Under the pieces are notes generated by a model. It made no database searches, was not told the origin of the DNA, and saw nothing but the letters and a program-made list of their open reading frames with translations. 64,000 bases of DNA from Echinostoma caproni (lineage: Eukaryota; Platyhelminthes; Trematoda; Plagiorchiida; Echinostomatidae), in the NCBI GenBank assembly GCA_900618425.1, contig UZAN01039575.1, forward strand, positions 73,594-137,593, read 5' to 3'. The translations under genes were made by a program, and so were the position numbers. This document shows positions 12,499 to 27,672 of this stretch, piece after piece (position 1 is the stretch's first letter; each line of letters begins with the position of its first letter).

Positions 12499-15400
12499 TA
12501 CAAAAAATACACAGAGAACACCGGGTTTCCTCCACCAAACCACACCTTTAACAAAACTCGGGTGCAGTTAACCACTACACGCTGTACCGGAAACCAAATA
12601 CCGGCGAACGACAAAACAGACCGACGGACAGTTTACTGAAGTATAAAATACTTCTACAATAGTTTGTCCCTTCTTTGTTTGTTGATCTAACCCGAGGCGT
12701 GTTTCACTTAAAAGATGAGTGAAATGTTAGGGTCGCCGTACCACAAGCCTTGAAAGAGTCGCCTGGGAAGGTAAAGATACATGCGCAAACAACTGGTCTA
12801 ACAAAACAACCTCTTACGTATGATGATTGTTTTTAGTCGTTGTGACCCCATTTGGTCACATTTCATTATAGATCCATGTATAACTTGGTTGAATCAGTCA
12901 AAAATGAATGAAATGAGCGTGTCAACTGTCAGATTCAATTTGAAATTGTTCAGTGTTAGAAATTGCATTCGAAATGATAATTATTATAGATGAACACACG
13001 ATGGATGTTCATAATCAGTTTATATTTTATTAGTGGAGAATATAATCTATAATCTCGACTCTGATTTTATCGTGCCTGTATGTAGATTACCATAAAATGA
13101 CGCTTAAACATGAATGAATCATAGTGTTTAGCTGTCTAGAAGATATCAACCAACGTATAGAGGAAAACAAACCCTGATGGATGAAAGTTATTAAAAACTT
13201 AAAAATAACACAAGAAAAGGAAACAAACCGCCTAACGGTTTCGGATGTTTAACTCCCCATAAAACCACTTTTTGGTCCACTAGATAGCACCAACCGAACT
13301 CAAACATGGTTTGTTCAAAGTCTGAAATAATTTGTAGTTTCATAAAACTGGTGACTGAATTAGCAACTTCATTCTCTGATAGTATATGGCCGTCGAAGAT
13401 TGTAGTAAAAGGTCTCTGGATAAATGGCTGAGGAAAACTAAGACCATTCATACTTTAAACTAAAAGCGGGATGAGCTGAGTACTTCCTGAATTTTCACTC
13501 TACATCGGCTGGATAAACATATACGTATTTTGCTAAATCTAGCGCCTCCCGAACCCAACCAAACAAGTTTACGCAGCGCGTTTTAGTTATCCAGGAGATT
13601 ATTGTGGACACCGTTCGATTTCTCCGTTTTGCAGAGCTTCGTTCTGATTAAATTAATTGAAAAAAGCTTAGAAAAAATTGAACCACCAACAAATTAAAAA
13701 AACTAAACTATAATGCCAAAATATTGGAGAATCTGTCGATCTACAAGGCACAAGATATTAATCGCCCATAATCCATATTAACTTAGTATATAAATGCGTT
13801 CACATTGACAGTCCAACATAATTTTTCCATTGCAGAATAGAAACAAATCGAATTAAAAAAACAAACCATAGATTGCAAACGCATTTCGGTTTATTTTCGA
13901 CCATTCTTGTGCTTGGAATACCAAGCAACTAAGTAAAAACCAGCCCAACAGCACACGTTGCAACGCTGTGAATTATCCTGCAGCGGAAGTTGATTTATTA
14001 GGGTTTTATCGTATTCAGATATATAGTGTAAAATAGCAGGTGTAGAGTTTTATCCGAAATGATTGATTGAGTTGTTATTCTCTACTATTTCGAGACCAGA
14101 AAACGAGTTCACCATACATGCGTATTTCCAGATAGAACATTTATTGTCAGTTAGTTTGACAAAAACTGAGTTATCCTGCCTTGGAACTGTTCCGTATGAG
14201 TTGCACAAATTTTTCGTCAAATTTCCGATGGTAGAGAGCATATTCCGCAGAAATAGCTGCATACTGAATTTCCCCCCTCCCAGTCTCCGGACAGCATGCA
14301 GTCTGGGGAACTTCGTTGTGGAGCAGCACATTTAAAACCAAATTACTGGTATACTCTCGCATCCCTTGAGAGATGCGGTCGGATATTGGAACAGTAGGCT
14401 TCTGCTTGAAAAACAGTACAGTTTTTCCTCACTTATTCGTAGTATTCATCCTTCTTTCGAGTTATAATTCAACGGTTGTCAAAGCAGAGTGTTTGATAAG
14501 GCATTTATATCATCGGTCATAAAAGTGTATCCAGACGACTGATTGTTGCCTATTTTGGCATGTGTTTTTCAAGTTCCGAGCAAACGAATTTGCTGTTAGC
14601 AATGGCATGGTATAAATAGCATTGTTTAAAGCAGGGATACGACTGTAGACTCAACATCGTTTTTAAGAAAATTTGTGCATTATCTACCAAAGTGTTGTAG
14701 CGATACTAAGATTTGTAATGTTCTTTGCCCTGTATCGCAATCACACGCACAAAAGTAACCTATAGTCATGAAGGGAATTAAAATTCGGTTGTTACTGTTG
14801 TTAACTGTCACTTCATTTGTCTGATATCTCTTTTCCTGATATATTATTCTTAGCATTTGGCTCAACAGGTAGTTCGATCAATATCTCACACATGACCAAT
14901 CAATCAATCAACAACATGCAAGTAGAAAAATACTCAATTTCATTATGGCTAATTTGAGTGTTTAGATGTTGCTGGAGTTTTTTAGAGACATTCAAAAATA
15001 ATGAAGTTATCTAACGGTGACAATATTTTAAGCGCGAATCTTGAAAATATGAAACAGTTGTCAATCAAACTTGCTGCGAGAGGTATATGATTAGTAGATG
15101 CGAAAAGATTGAATTTCTTTGGAGATAGGTGAAACTTAAATCAAATTGAGTCCATCTGGTCTTGCTTATAATAAGTTAGTGATTCACTTGGAAACTCCGA
15201 TAAATTTGGCGGGAGCATTACGGTTTTCCAATTTCAGCTAGTGTTCTGTGTATTAGCACAGTTAACCAGCCAACGAGCACTTGAGAATGTCACAGGCTTG
15301 GGTTATGACAATACCACACGCGCGAATGGAGGTTGACAAAAATGGTGTTCCATCTTCTGACAGATAAGAGATGTGAACTGCTTCTGCCGCGTTCAAAATT

Positions 15401-18400
15401 ACGCAGTTAATACCAGTTGAATCAAATGATTTGTCAGAAATCTAAATTTGTTGCGTAGTTTAATTCTGTCTTCATTTTTGCTTGAATGGAGAGAGAAATG
15501 GATATAATTAACCACGAATGTTGTCTGTGTGCACAACACTGCGTGCGACGTAAAATGATGTTTGAACTCCATCTGTGTAACTTTACATCACCCCCATTTG
15601 CAAATCAGCCTCGCTGACTGATCTATGTCAATTGGAGATTGTCATTAGGATGAAGCGACCAACTTGTGCAATTTATTTGGCAGTTTAAATTCGTGAACTT
15701 GAATTTCCTCTGCTAACATCACCACTACCACCACTGTCACTACCACCGTTGTCTCGTACAGTAAAAAGGGTAGTTGAGTTAAAAACTAGATAAATCACAG
15801 TTCTCTAAAACCTTTAGCTTCACATTTCGTAATCTCACCATTAAGAGATCGGTCTGGGGGCATTTTCACACACAGAAATTGGAATGTGTTCGTATGGATG
15901 AAAATAAATTTTCCAAACTCCAATGGGATACACCGCGCAATGTAATGTTCCTCGAAAGGTCATTGGTACCGTAGACAGATGATGCATACCATAATCCGGG
16001 TGGTGAATATTCAGTGCTTGGATGAGTTACCGCGTCAGAGAACATTTTGTGATGTTAATGTGCACATATCGATTTTGTGTTTGACCAAAAATGCATGATT
16101 TCCTTCCCCATTTTTGTTTTCCGGGATATTCTATAATTTTCTCGAGGGACAACTCATGCCGAACCGCTTTTTACTCATCACATTTTACCTCCGTCTGATT
16201 CGATCATTTACATCGGTAATAAATTCGCAACTGCAATTCGCTCTTTACTTAATCGATCAATCTGCGTACTTCCCTACTGAGAACGGCGTGCTCACACCGC
16301 ATGATCAAAACTGTGAAAAACAAACGTTCACAGCACCCGCTTGTCCTGCTGATTCAAGGAAGCACTAAAATAACACGCTATTCTTACTGATAGATCCACC
16401 ATAATTTTGTCGTCATAGGATTATCCTCCTCACTGACTGTCAATGAACTTCTCCATCCGTCTGCCTGCCCTAAAGAATTGAGCAGCTTGACCTTTTGACC
16501 TTATTATGATAAGTAGCAGACGTTATTTACCATTGTCACTCCCATTCTTGAAACCGATTCGCAAACGACGCTGACCCCAGTTCGATATGCCAAATAAAGA
16601 AAACCTATTGCATAAAATTATGCAAGATCAGACAGAACTCTAAGGGTACTCATGATATCACAAAGTAGCTTTTGTTCAATTCATCCACGTCAGCACGATA
16701 AATCTGCCACTGAGACGCGGTACATCAAGAAATTGATCTCTGTTCACATTACAACCGTTAACATGAAGTGGCAGAGGCCAGTGTTGACATTAAACCATTT
16801 GCTGAGCCTATGCTTCTTCGAACCCGAAACGACTGCTGTTGTGACCTCACATACTCAATGAATATGTGATTTTAACAATTCTTAAAAGGCAAGGAACTGC
16901 TGCATGGTACTTCCCAGACTTTCAGTATGATACTTGACACGTAAACGACGAAGTACTTTCGAAGGATTTACTTAGCTCATAACGAATTAATCCATTCACA
17001 ATATAAGCAAATGACCGGTTTTCCCCCCTCAATATTAATCCCAAATAAATCTGTGATCGGGAAAATCATATGGATTTCCTAAATAAATTACATTTAGCCA
17101 CTCATGGCTCACTGTTCCACTTATCACTGGGTTGTAAGAGTGTATTCGTTTAAATAGTTACATCATTATGATTCATATGAATACTGGCAAACTGGAAAAT
17201 CCAACATAATAAACAAACGTGATAGCAGATAGGCATTTTAGTGATGTTGTGGCGGCAGTCAAGCGAGACGGAACTGCCGAAGCGAACAAGTTTCAGCTCC
17301 TGAGTATTCACTGACCGGAAATTACATGGAGGATGCACGAGTGTGGAGCACAAAGAGGACGCAATTATTGCACACCTTTGTCAAATAACCTAAGCAGTGA
17401 GTGGGAGAAGTTGAGCATGTAGTTGTGAAGAATTTCAAGAAGAACAAGTACCCCGATGAAAGTATTTCCTAATGAAACACTAAATGGAAAATATGTTCGT
17501 TTTCGTTGATTTGTTGTTATCCCAGATATTTATGAAGCAGCCCAATATATATAATAGATTTTGAGGTTAGAGAAAAATCACGCCGTATATTTTTCATCAT
17601 CATTGTTAATTAGGGTATTATGCGAACCAAACTATTGATATCAAATATATGAAAATCTGTCAGTGCTTATTGTTAATATCGCAATCACAGTGACACAGGG
17701 CAGAACTGATAGCGTCTGGAAGCCAGTCATTGTAAGCTATCAATTCCATTAAATGTTCAGTTTCTTCAAAAAGAAAAAGAACAGAACGTTATCAGCAAGT
17801 TGATGGAAAATTACTTGTGCTCCCCACATGATGATACGGATTATCTCAATGAAACATTGCTAAAAATAATGACTATCTATCTCAACGAGCAACGAACAAA
17901 GAGATCAGCTGTTTACACAAACTAAGCAATTTAGTCACTGCATTTTTCTTGCAGATAGAGTGTGAACAACAAACATGACCACAAAGAATTAGTTACTTCT
18001 AAACATGACAGGAGTGAAGCTGACTTTTCTGTCGGCTTTACCTACTGAGTTACTATTTGTTTCGTTAAAACTCTAGATGAGTCTGCAGGTAGCGTTTTAA
18101 ATTGACTAGAGAGTCAAACTGGTCAGTTTTACACTGACTTTGCCTGAAATTCACCACAATAAATGTGCGCAACACGAGATTCGAAATGCCGTTTTGCTGT
18201 TGATCATTTTCGACGACAAAACAAATGGTCTGAACGGTGCGATTGGAGTAAACACCAATTAGTCAGTTTCCAACTGGTGCGGCTCAGCTAAACTGTTTTT
18301 TCCGATCGAAACACGCTTATTTTGGATGCCCGGTAAGGGAGGGAGGTTAATGCCAAGTGAACGGCCTACTTTTTGCAGCCACAGGAGAACCGCCGTCACT

Positions 18401-19714
18401 CATTGAAAACCCGGTCATGAAACGTAGATATGCTGTATCTACAACCCCTATAAGTTTTCTCTCTCCACACAGAAGAATCCTAAAGAAAGCACACTCCGGA
18501 GGCCTTGGGTAAGAAACCTGCTCCGTTTTAGTTTACGACTTTTAAGCCCAGTTCACTTTGCAAGAGTGACCCGAAAACAACGATAAAAATGAAGTAAATG
18601 AATGAGAGGGTGTCCACAACATGCGGTTCAGTGTGACGAATGAAACAGATAAAGAGTATCGTTTAGATGCAAGACTTTTAGCCAACTAGGCGGTCAGTCC
18701 GTCAAACAATTAAAAATCAGATGTGGCAAAAAGGTAACTGCGCACAGATGAATAATTTTCCTGTTATTTGCTCACTCAATTACTCAAAAGGCCTGTAGCT
18801 CATCACTGGGATTCGCAGTCTACGAGCAAGTGAGATAACTCTACAGCTGTTGCATTTTACCATTATTTTTACTGGGTTCAACTGCATTACTGAGCAATAA
18901 AGTCTGAAGAGGTTTCAACTCACTGGTTCCCGGTTTTGAGGCTTAAGTCTTCCTCATTTTTTAGTCCTGATGGTTCACGTGGCCTAACCACTTTTTTCAC
19001 ATTTTCCAACCCAGATATATGTGTTTTCATGTTATCAAGCCTATACTTGGTCTTGGAAAGTACCAGAAAAACAATTCCACTGTCATGCGATCGCATTTCT
19101 ATTGATTGCAAAACCGTTCATACGGAGCCGACTACACGAATGGTGCATTGGTTCCATTCCAATGAACTGTGTGGATTTAGACACGAGTTTTGGTCAAAGA
19201 AATAGACTAACTAGGTTTGTTTTCGTTGTCACTTATCCCTCGGTGTACTTTAAAGGATTAAGTTTGAAGCATGCAGTGCATTGTGTCTAGGCAATTTCAC
19301 TACCTTAAATATTATTTGGGATGTTTGAACTATTCGTGATTCATTGCCTTAGCCCATGTCGACTTCACATTTAATGAGGAACGAAGTCAAAAATTAAACA
19401 CATGCACCCCGTTTGACAAATTAGACAGGTTCAATGCGTCCTGATGAAACAATGACACCATATTCTCTCCAAAAATATAGCTCCGGCTTTATCGCAGCTG
19501 GCCTTTTACTCAGATATTACTGAAATTTAATTACGACCTACTGTTGTTGCAAACCAATGTATATATTTATATATACATAATTAACACCAAAATTTACGCA
19601 ATGGCTAACATATTCTACTCCTCAATGATTTTTACCATAAATATGCACATGGTTTTCCAAGTCCTTCCTAACCGACGCTTTCCACCAAATCGTCTTTTCT
19701 CTCTGTGGTTCCTT

Positions 19715-19835
19715 GTCACACACGCTAACGCACACACGCACGCACACAGGCATGCACACATTGAAGACAAAGCTGAATTAACTATTTGTCATTCGTGGCG
19801 CCAAGCACGTTATGACCACCACCACCACCATCAGG
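19715..19835. repeat. CA-rich and CCA-rich low-complexity DNA
   Basis: CACACACGCACGCACACAGG-type tract followed by an ACCACCACCACCATC tract, inside intron 1. Confidence 0.75.
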
Positions 19836-22800
19836 ACCACGTCATTTCTCCATTCAACCACGAAGTCCCGATATGAATACGATTCCTCATTGGGAATCCG
19901 CACAAATCTATCACGATTCCGTCATGTTCTATATAAGCCCTGTGATGAGATGAGGATGTGTTTCACTTTGGTTCATGTTAAAACAATCGCCCCACTTGAT
20001 AATCCACTTCATAGTCGAACACGATGCCACGGACTGACTGACACACTCACACTCAAACGGAAGAACACAGACTTTCAATTGTGACTCAGTTGTTTTTTCC
20101 CCCGCGTTGTCTGGTTTCCCAATCTGCATCCAGACATGTTCATCTTATCTGCCACCTCGGATGAAATTTCTCGACAGAATCACCCGGTCACTTGAATCCC
20201 TCATATTAATTTCATTCGTTTCAGTGGAAAAATGTGTAATCCTACTTTCTACTTTGAAGTTGGTCAAATATATTTTTTCGATGCATTTTTCCATCAGCAA
20301 CTGGGGGACAACAATAGCGATTGCACAGACTACTGTAATTAGTTTCCTTGTTCTTGAAATTCTAATGGAAAGTCAGTATGTTTTTCGCACTTTGAGGATA
20401 TGTGAGATTAATAGTTCCAGGGACCCAATGATGTAACTGGTTGTTGAAACGATGATCCAAAAGGATTTAAAGTTTAGCATAGCTTGCGAACAAGCAACAA
20501 CGATGGCGAAAGCATGTGTGAAGACAAGCACACTAGGATGAAATCGTAGCCAATAGTGGAGAGAGAGGGAATAACTAATTTACAATGTTCTTTTTAATAT
20601 TGAGAAGTAGTCCATTTGGCTATAATTTTTCTGCTTAGTATTTGAGGAACCCCCACATTCATTTTATTTTTGCCTATTCATTGCCTCTGTTAGGATGATA
20701 ATCACATTTTATTTCTCAACTCCGAGGGTTTTAATTTTATAACTTCCAATTAAAATGTTTCATACGCTATTACAAATTCTTTATAAGTCATCTTTTACGA
20801 TTTCATGCAAAAATGTGAATGTCAACTGCAGGTTTTGAGATGATAATTGATACTGCTTAACTGACGCCACAATATAATAAAAGTGCCGGTGATAAAAGAA
20901 ATAAGGCTTTTTTGAGCAAGATGTTTGTCTGAAGATCCCTGTTGTGCGAATGGTAGAACAGTAGGAATAATAAATAACCTCCCTTTTGGGCCAAAGCTCT
21001 TCTTCCGGGTAGTTCAAATCAGTATGCTTTTCGGAAAAACAGTATTTTTTTCTAGTCGCCGACAGATAGTATTTTCTTTTGACTTTTTCTAGCACACATC
21101 ACATGGAAACTAACGAATTGACTTCTCACTTAGGTAACCATTTTACATATATTCATATATCCTAATTAGAGGTTGCAAATCTTATTAGCCTAATGTTCCT
21201 AAACGATGACAAAAATAATGCCTCTTATATAAATCTTCCACTGATTAGTAGACCAAATATATCATCGAAACAAAGTATAACAGGAAAAAGCCCTTTACAC
21301 AACTTGTTTAATTTTCTCTTGTTATGTAGTATTTTCCCGTGAGAATGATATTTTAGTTCTAATCACTACTTGTGCGGTACGAAATGTTTCTCACTTTTTG
21401 TAACTTGTGCAATTTAGTCCTCCAAAACNNAAAACAGAACGAGTCTACATCAGCCGATGAAATGGAAGAATATTGGTTGGTGTTCTTTATGCTATCCTGC
21501 GTTCAAAAACGTTGTTATGAGTTATATAAAAATCGGTTTGATCAAATAAATTTAAATTTTCTTCTGTAATAAATGATGCCAAAAGGATAGCTATACATAC
21601 CCTTCTTTATGATATGCAATTTCCTTCTACCCATGAATTACCTCACTCGGCTATTAAACATTGGATCCGTTCAAGTTATTTGCACGGGGAGCAACTACGA
21701 AGGACTAATCATGATTGCAAATGAATACACTGCACACATTATATTTTGGTAAGATTCCCTCGAGGTCGAAAATAAAAGAAGATAAAATCCAACGGGAGAG
21801 ACAGGTGTAAAGCAGAGGCATAGCACTGAAAATGTAACAAAAATGTGTAAGTTGAAAGTTCAAAACTGTATTAGTCAAGATAACCCGCACTAAGCAAACC
21901 GTTGGTCTGATGAAAATATTTCTGATTGTCCTCCATTTGGATTTTGAGCCTAAAAATTATTAATCATGTTGGAAAAATTGAAGCCATCATACTAGGGAGC
22001 CGTTTTGTCACGGTTTATATCTTGCGAAAGAAACGTGATTATCCTATATCAGATCCACTCCTATGATTACAAATCTCTCGCTATGACGCGGTTCTCCTAT
22101 TGCGGCCTCACACCTAAGCGGAATTATTTTAAAATGTATTTAATATTATTCGGCAGAAATTAGGCCTAATGTTGTGAGACTTGGCAGTCTATACTTGTTT
22201 GCTCAACGCTTAGGATTTAAGCATTTTTTCTAACATTTTTTCATTTAAGTGGAATATCCAAAGAATATTTAGTCGAAATGCAATACAGCATGTATTTTCA
22301 AAGAGAACGAAGAAATAACGCAACAGAAAAGTGCCCGCAGTCTCCCATACCTACGCTCGTCACCAGAGTCGATACATCAGTTTTGCTGACAACTGTGGCA
22401 GATATATCAGTCACAAACAAGACCAAAAAGACTGCACTGCCTACGGGAATGTTGTTCTTGGCAATGCAGTACATTCACCTCTTTGTTATCAACATAATTA
22501 TCACCAGCACTGCAGAGCTACATAATTAAGTGGGACTGATAGCATGGGATATGTGTATNTGTGTATAGGCACGTGGGAGGGATTTTGAACTACATGAAGT
22601 ATATGTAAATCACAAAACCAATAAAACGCCGGTACTTCACGAATTTTTAAATATCATTGGGGTCTCTGGAGTGTAACTCCTTTGATCGAACTGATTCAAG
22701 AATGCTGTCAGGAAGCCAAAATCTTTCCTCTCTTATCACATGAATAAAGCTAATGCCTAGAAAGCAAACTACCTGAACTAAGCAAATACTTCGGGATGAA

Positions 22801-25800
22801 CCATCTCAAATGCACTAGAATTGTTCAGATTCCCCAATTAGTGCGCCAAACATTATTCCATAATATGTTCGCCAACACCGCATAGCTAATCAACCGCACG
22901 TGTTATGCAAATCACTCGAAGGAAAAACAACTGATTCATCATGTCCGACTTGCCAACCGGAATGCTCCCTTCTCGAAACGGTGTAGGCCAACTCAGATCA
23001 AGATCAGTAATAATAATTTGTTGATAAAGTAATGTAAAAACGATGCACTTTTGCATAAGAAACAGTATGGCACTCGTTTGAATTTCTTGTTTTGTTCCAT
23101 CGCACAATCCATTCAAGTGAAATGGAATTAATCATGCCATACGTAACAACAATGACAATCTAATCATCTCTAGATCATCTGGCTTCAACCAGAAACTAAA
23201 TCAGTGTTTTAGGGAGGAAAAATAGACCAAGTGACGACTATCTTACGAAAAATGGGGAGGTTATCTCCTCTCTGTTTTATTTCTACTTCCTCTTAGTGAA
23301 TACATGTTATGATAAAATTCATTTTCCAGTAGAAGGAAGCGGCTAATCAAAGGGCTGTCATGTGTAGAAAATGACGAAATTTAGGCTTCAGTGAACGGAT
23401 TCGGGCACTCACAGTCCGGGGAGATAATTTGGTGATCTTAACGGCCTGACGAATGCTGCAAGGTAGTGAAGGTAGTGAGCATTCTGTTCATGTATCTCGA
23501 CCACTATTAGCATATTGTGTTCATTGGACTAGATATATTTTCTAAGATTAAATCGCAAAGTTGCAGTTTGACTAAAATTCACGATAAACGAAAACAAAAA
23601 CTTCGTTTACTTAGAGAAGCCCCCTCTACTCTCACGAAGATAAGTCAACAACAACCGCAAAAATTCATTCTGCCAAGATGTGTGATTCCATGTAGTAGGA
23701 TCCCGTAAGTCTGCGTTTGCGTATTACTGAGGCAATGTCCACTAATTTCAAAGGATTTGCATAAAAAATGCAAATCAATTTTGAGCACTTCATTTCGTGG
23801 TTCAGTAAGAAATACTGCGAACATATATCTTCGAAAATATAATAATTAGACGGATTCACAAAACCTCTATGAAGAAAAGAATACCAGAAGATATACAGGA
23901 CAACAGTCTGGCGAACTGTTTTCATACAGTTTTCTATCGTCTTCATTCTCAGCTGTGTTTAGTAAGAATAGTCAGTCTGATCAACGTCGTCGTCCACTTA
24001 TTCATCATTTTGGAAAGTAAGATCAAAAACTCTGACCAAAAACCAAATCACGCTCTAATCCATCTGGCACAGAACCAAAGAAAGTAAATATAAATTTTTT
24101 GAAATTGGATTCCAGTGAATAATTGGAAGTATCAGGTATCTCCGCCAGTTTCCTCTTCAACTAGCTTCCAATTGAGCAAACATTCTCTGGAAAGAAGCCA
24201 GCCGTGTGACTTCGTAGTTTTCGAAATAAGAGGCCACAACAAGTAGTGTTAGAAAATGCTATTCTACTTCACCTCCAGTAACAAAAATAAAAATGGTACA
24301 GTGCTGATCAAAGTGTGTCGAAGGGTAAATGAGTCGTGTATTTTTTTCGTTTTTCTTGCATGTACTACTAGCAAAACTAATTGGGAAAATTGAACTAGAG
24401 TGCATCAGTTTTCACTATTTGGGTTTTAATTTTTGAATCGATTTTGCTGTCTATAAAAGGCGAATTACAGTGATTACTCGTATGATTCAAGAGCCTGCTC
24501 CTCCTTTGAAAATCTGTTCATTTTCCAGTTTGATTCGTCTCTAATGTACTGGTACAATATGGAGCTTCAGTAATTCGTCCCAGTTAGATGAATTCAAAAG
24601 AAAAATAAATATTTCAATAGTTTTGATGTCATGCCAACCATTGAACCTAATCTGGCTCACCTAGTCCTATTCTGCACGTCTGATTTTCTGCTGCTACATG
24701 CTCAGTCGGCACGTACTGCGGGGAAATACTCGTTTGAGTAAAATAAATTCGCAATTCTTGTAGAAACATCGGTGATATAATTTACACGGTAACGTTGTTT
24801 AATGAATTACTTTTTAAAGACGTTGCTTTTGATATAAGATGTATTAAAATATAATTGTTATCTGAGCTTCATGCGTCTCTGATCACTGAATTTGAAGAAC
24901 TCCTATTGAAGTCAATGTTCTTTTGACGTGTGCTAGATGAATCCACATAAATTCTTTCATTAAAGACTATTTTTAAGATAAACCCACCTAATTGCCAGTA
25001 AACCCAATTCAGAATGATCGAAGAAGTAATTATCATCTGGTTGATCCGTGCACCGGTTTCCCAAATGTAAATGTAGGGGGCAATCCAGAGACTAGCCACT
25101 GGTTACTAGTTCATCTTTGGGTGCTCAATTCTCGTCAAGGCCGCTTACCTTGATCATTTAATTTTGGCCTATGGCATCTTGTTGATTGGCCGCGTTTCAT
25201 TTATGAAAATTTTGTCAAAAATAATTATTAAATATAAATAAAAGTATATTATCAGGAACAATAACAAAGGAGCAAAAGAGAAAGGTTACTGAAATCATTA
25301 CAAAAGTGTCTAAATTTCGTTCATCTGGAATAAGGCAATGCGTGCTTTTCGATGTCTGTCTCCCAGAAAGTATGCGAGTAAGTCATTCTGTCAAAATATA
25401 TCCAAAAATCATCAGTTGTTAACGTTACTTCGTAGGTGGTGGTGATTTGCTGTGACCCCTCACGAAATTATAATGCCAATAGTTTTTTACTATGGTAAGT
25501 GGATTATGAGAAACCATTTCACAGGGATATAGATATCCATCCATTTGTGCGGCCTAAATTTGTATCGTTGTATGGGTTTGCTCTGAAAAAAATTGTTGCG
25601 CCTGTATTAAATGTACATTTCGGATTATCTCAAACCGTTTGCAACACTCACACTCATGAATCTGAATGATATTTGAGCCGCTTAATACCATCTGCGACGT
25701 GGAACAGTGAATTTTACTGCACATACTGAGCGAGAGGGTGATACCCCGTTGTCAGACTGACATTATCAAACCCCGTTCTGTGAACGCATACCATCATGTA

Positions 25801-25841
25801 ACAACCTAATAACCAGAGTTCGTAGATACATACCTTTCCTA

Positions 25842-25862
25842 CTCTCTCTCTCTCTCTCTCTC
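25842..25862. repeat. CT dinucleotide microsatellite
   Basis: About ten consecutive CT units in intron 1. Confidence 0.95.
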
Positions 25863-27672
25863 GTTCTCCATTATCTTATCACGCTCATTCTCAACTAATA
25901 AGAACACACTATGACCGTCCACCCCGAAGTGAACTGAGGTTTGGTCTTCAGAGATCAAGTTTGACGGATTGTTTTACAACATACCACGTGCCATACAGCG
26001 GAGTGGGTCTTCTGTGAATGACATCTAACAATTTTTATGTTGTTTACGGCAGTCCCATACGTAATCGATGTCAATAATTAGGGGCACGAAAATTCTTCAT
26101 ATACGTTTCATGAACTTTCCCTGTTCTGATAGTTCAGAGCCCAGATGATATTTTCAGTACAGGATAAGTCTTCGAACACGATTAAAAGGCCGAGTATGTT
26201 AATCGTAGATCGAAAGAATGGTCAGAGTTGAAAGAAAACATAAAAGGATAAGCCGCATCACGTGATTAATGATTCCAATAATGATCGTTCTCTGTGACGA
26301 ACTCCCTGGTTCATATCACAACATATACTTTGGACAGAGATCCAAGATTCATGATGAATTAGTAAGTGTCATTTTACGGTAATTCACAACCCGACCCATG
26401 TGGTAGATTTGGAAGATATACGACGGGTTTGTATGTATTTTTGTCTTTTCGTAACTGCGCGCATTGGTGCTCTTACGGACGAACTTCTGTAAGTCTCCAT
26501 TTGTCAAAGCAGGTGTCATATGTCCTTGAGGGAAAATATCGCACCGGTGACCTCGCGTTCTCTATTTGATTATTTCTGCGTGATGTGTGTTTCGTTTTAC
26601 TGTAGGGTGGTGTGCTGCGCTATTCTATGTGATCTTATCTGCACATCCTAGTCAGGCTAATGCCTCGCGGTTGCACGCGGCACGAGATGAAAGACAGAGT
26701 TAATTGTTGGCCTATTTACAATACACAAACAAGAAAGAAATTAGCAGAGGCAGCAGCAGCCTCAGCAATAACAACAAGTAATCGAGGCAAACCAATGTCC
26801 CACCTGGAAGCGCAAAAGGATCCCTGGGTGTACAGAACACTAGTGATTATTGATGCCTAGCAGACTCGCAACAAACGACTATCCTCCGCGTTTCGATTGA
26901 CGAGGATAAATACGTTCCACTGTTGACGTGATACTGTCACAGGCAGTTAGGTAATGTAAAACCTTTACTGCACTCTCGCTCCTGTTTTATGAAATTCTGT
27001 TGTTGATTGATTTGTAAGCACACTTTCTTTTCAGTTTTATCATAGTAAGCTTCTGACTAAGTGGATTTAATTAACCTAATAAGAGATTGTGGTGCTGTTT
27101 GTTGAAATCGATGCATGATCTACTAAACATTTGAAAATTTGAAATTTGAATCATTGGCCAGAATGCACGTGCCCTTGATATAACCAGTTTGAGAACTTTT
27201 TATTCGCGTTTTCAGGCGTATTTTAGTGGGACGATGAATAGTAAACTAAAATGTTCTACGAAGTAAGTAGGACATCAGATGCTATTTTCCAACCTAACTT
27301 AATGAATGATAGCGCTTGATCTCCACATCGATAAATGTGATGGTAGTGAAGTCTGATTTCAGGATTTCTCATGATAATAAGAGATCACATAGAATGCTTG
27401 GAGTCCGTTGGTACTGTATTCTTTCTCGAAAAGTTCTCCTCATCACAATAATAATTTCGCCGTTCACACAATTTATGAACCAAATGTTTTATGAATACCT
27501 AATTTTCTAGACTTAACTGTACATTATTATCGATTGAAGTTTCCGTGCGAAACATTATTCCATGTGCCTTTTAAGAGGTTTCACGAAACAAAATGTAGTC
27601 CATTAAATACACTACAAAAAATATAACACCTATATTGGTCTTGAGAAGAACATAGCAATGCATTTCACTTAC

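Larger units (their letters stand above)
4977..27672 (-). other. netrin intron 1 (about 23 kb)
   Basis: This intron lies between the exon 1 donor (GTAAGT at 27672) and the first LE2-type acceptor (CAG ending at 4977). If exon 2A is skipped, it runs on to 4281. I see no second gene and no recognisable reverse transcriptase or transposase. Low-complexity tracts inside include (AAT)n near 12466-12498, CCA/CA-rich DNA at 19715-19835 and (CT)n at 25842-25862. The open frames it contains are short, have no family resemblance and look like chance. A moderately GC-richer block at 11.2-12.3 kb may be an old repeat. Netrin genes of other animals also tend to have a long intron after the domain VI exon. 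Confidence 0.85.

Noticed and set aside
18785..18850. tRNA-like GCCTGTAGCTCATCACTGGG
   Set aside because: No B box at the right distance and no cloverleaf.
22278..22529. two overlapping plus-strand frames with histidine and cysteine residues
   Set aside because: Looked briefly like a zinc finger, but no C2H2 or CCHC spacing fits.
24869..25099. minus-strand frame with a hydrophobic stretch (IITSSIILNWVYWQLGG)
   Set aside because: Short, isolated in intron 1, no splice sites or family resemblance.
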